From: an uncultured Chloroflexota bacterium
GTDB taxonomy: Bacteria; Chloroflexota; UBA11872
Length of the DNA stretch: 64,000 nt
Assembly (NCBI GenBank): GCA_958296175.1
Contig: OY282448.1
Span: 1,093,899-1,157,898, forward strand
Reading direction: 5' to 3'
Part shown: positions 63,570 to 64,000 of the stretch, piece by piece
Layout of the letters: each line of letters starts with the position of its first letter
How positions within the stretch are numbered: the first letter of the stretch is position 1
Notes under the pieces: model-generated
The model's database searches: none
What the model saw: only the letters and a program-made list of their open reading frames with translations
Told to the model about the DNA's origin: nothing
Translations under genes and position numbers: made by a program

Positions 63570-64000
63570 ATGTTTGGCGTTGGCGTCGGCGAGTTTCTGT
63601 TCATCCTCGTCTTGGCGCTCATCATCCTGGGCCCCGAGCGGCTGCCCATCGCCATGCGCACGCTGGGGCGCTGGGTGCGGCGCTTGCGCGAGACGACCCG
63701 CGAGTTCCGCCAGGAGTTCGCGGAGGAGTTCTCCATGCTCTACGAGGAGATGGACGTGCTGCGCCAGGAAGCCGAAACCACGCGCCGCGAGCTGGCCGAA
63801 ATCCGCGCCGACCTGACCGAGACCATGCAGGAGGCCGCCGACGACGTGAACCAGGCCGGGCGCGGGGTCATGCAGGACATGCGCGAGGCCGTGAACGCCG
63901 CCGACGCTCAGCGCAGCGCCGGGTCGGCCGGCGGCGCCAGGGCCGCGTCCGCCGGCGGCGCCAGGGCTGCGTCCGCGCTGCCCGCCCCCGCCGTCAGCGC
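63570..64000 (+). CDS. TatA/TatB family Sec-independent translocase protein (3' end outside window)
   Basis: About 143 residues are visible and the frame is still open at the window end. FGVGVGEFLFILVLALIILG then PERLPIAMRTLGRWV is the TatA/B membrane helix, hinge and start of the amphipathic helix. The Glu in GVGEF and the LGPERLP hinge are conserved. A long acidic/basic helical region follows, then a repeated GGARAASA tail. The long form favours TatB. It acts in twin-arginine export of folded proteins. It follows the dehydrogenase with an 89-bp gap. Confidence 0.9.
   Translation, partial: MFGVGVGEFLFILVLALIILGPERLPIAMRTLGRWVRRLRETTREFRQEFAEEFSMLYEEMDVLRQEAETTRRELAEIRADLTETMQEAADDVNQAGRGVMQDMREAVNAADAQRSAGSAGGARAASAGGARAASALPAPAVS

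Overview
The window is one contiguous piece of a very G+C-rich bacterial chromosome with strong G/C bias at third codon positions. Gene content suggests a Chloroflexota-type organism, perhaps a Dehalococcoidia or SAR202-like lineage. The pointers are a caa3-type cytochrome c oxidase with CtaG, a groEL behind a CIRCE operator, a DUF4389 protein, a paired-Cys protein of the DUF6062 type, rho, and the combination of a sulfatase with a phytanoyl-CoA dioxygenase. This placement is inference from gene content only. No tRNA or rRNA gene, insertion sequence, integrase or cas gene was seen.

Layout. 1-11.0 kb: the 3' end of a sulfatase, a convergent D-2-hydroxyacid dehydrogenase, a LonH/YcbZ-like protease, then envelope genes (two polytopic glycosyltransferase-like proteins, a cytochrome c/sorbosone-dehydrogenase fusion lipoprotein, a membrane protein). 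11.0-20.2 kb: an FtsH-like protease, a GNAT protein, the hom-thrC pair, a phytanoyl-CoA dioxygenase-like protein, a Gfo/Idh-type oxidoreductase, nadD, rsfS and a 59-residue membrane protein. 20.4-28.6 kb: mutS2, DUF4389, a stand-alone Lon substrate-binding domain, CIRCE-groEL, a lower-G+C patch with three tiny ORFs, the primary sigma factor and a cupredoxin-like lipoprotein. 28.6-33.3 kb: the oxidase operon ctaC-ctaD-ctaE-ctaF-ctaG on the minus strand. 34-43.3 kb: rho, rplI, dnaB, an iron alcohol dehydrogenase, secA, and prfB with its programmed frameshift. 43.4-49.3 kb: a secreted MA-family peptidase, the remnant of an ABC ATPase, ftsX, ftsE, an S41 protease and a PASTA protein, a set that points to cell-wall and division work. 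49.9-55.5 kb: smc, rnc and ilvE. 55.7-64 kb: a tandem pair of small coiled-coil membrane proteins, a GNAT and TauE pair, a glycogen-debranching-type enzyme with an alpha/beta hydrolase, the paired-Cys protein, a tartrate/isopropylmalate dehydrogenase relative and a TatA/B protein cut by the window end.

Most genes are housekeeping. The unusual material is mainly intergenic or in small genes: three loci of hairpin repeats with a period near 60 bp that resemble decayed CRISPR arrays, a dispersed CCCTCTCCC palindrome family, the duplicated coiled-coil gene with a different number of 18-residue units per copy, an ABC-ATPase fossil exactly where ftsE normally sits, and a low-G+C cluster of tiny membrane ORFs.
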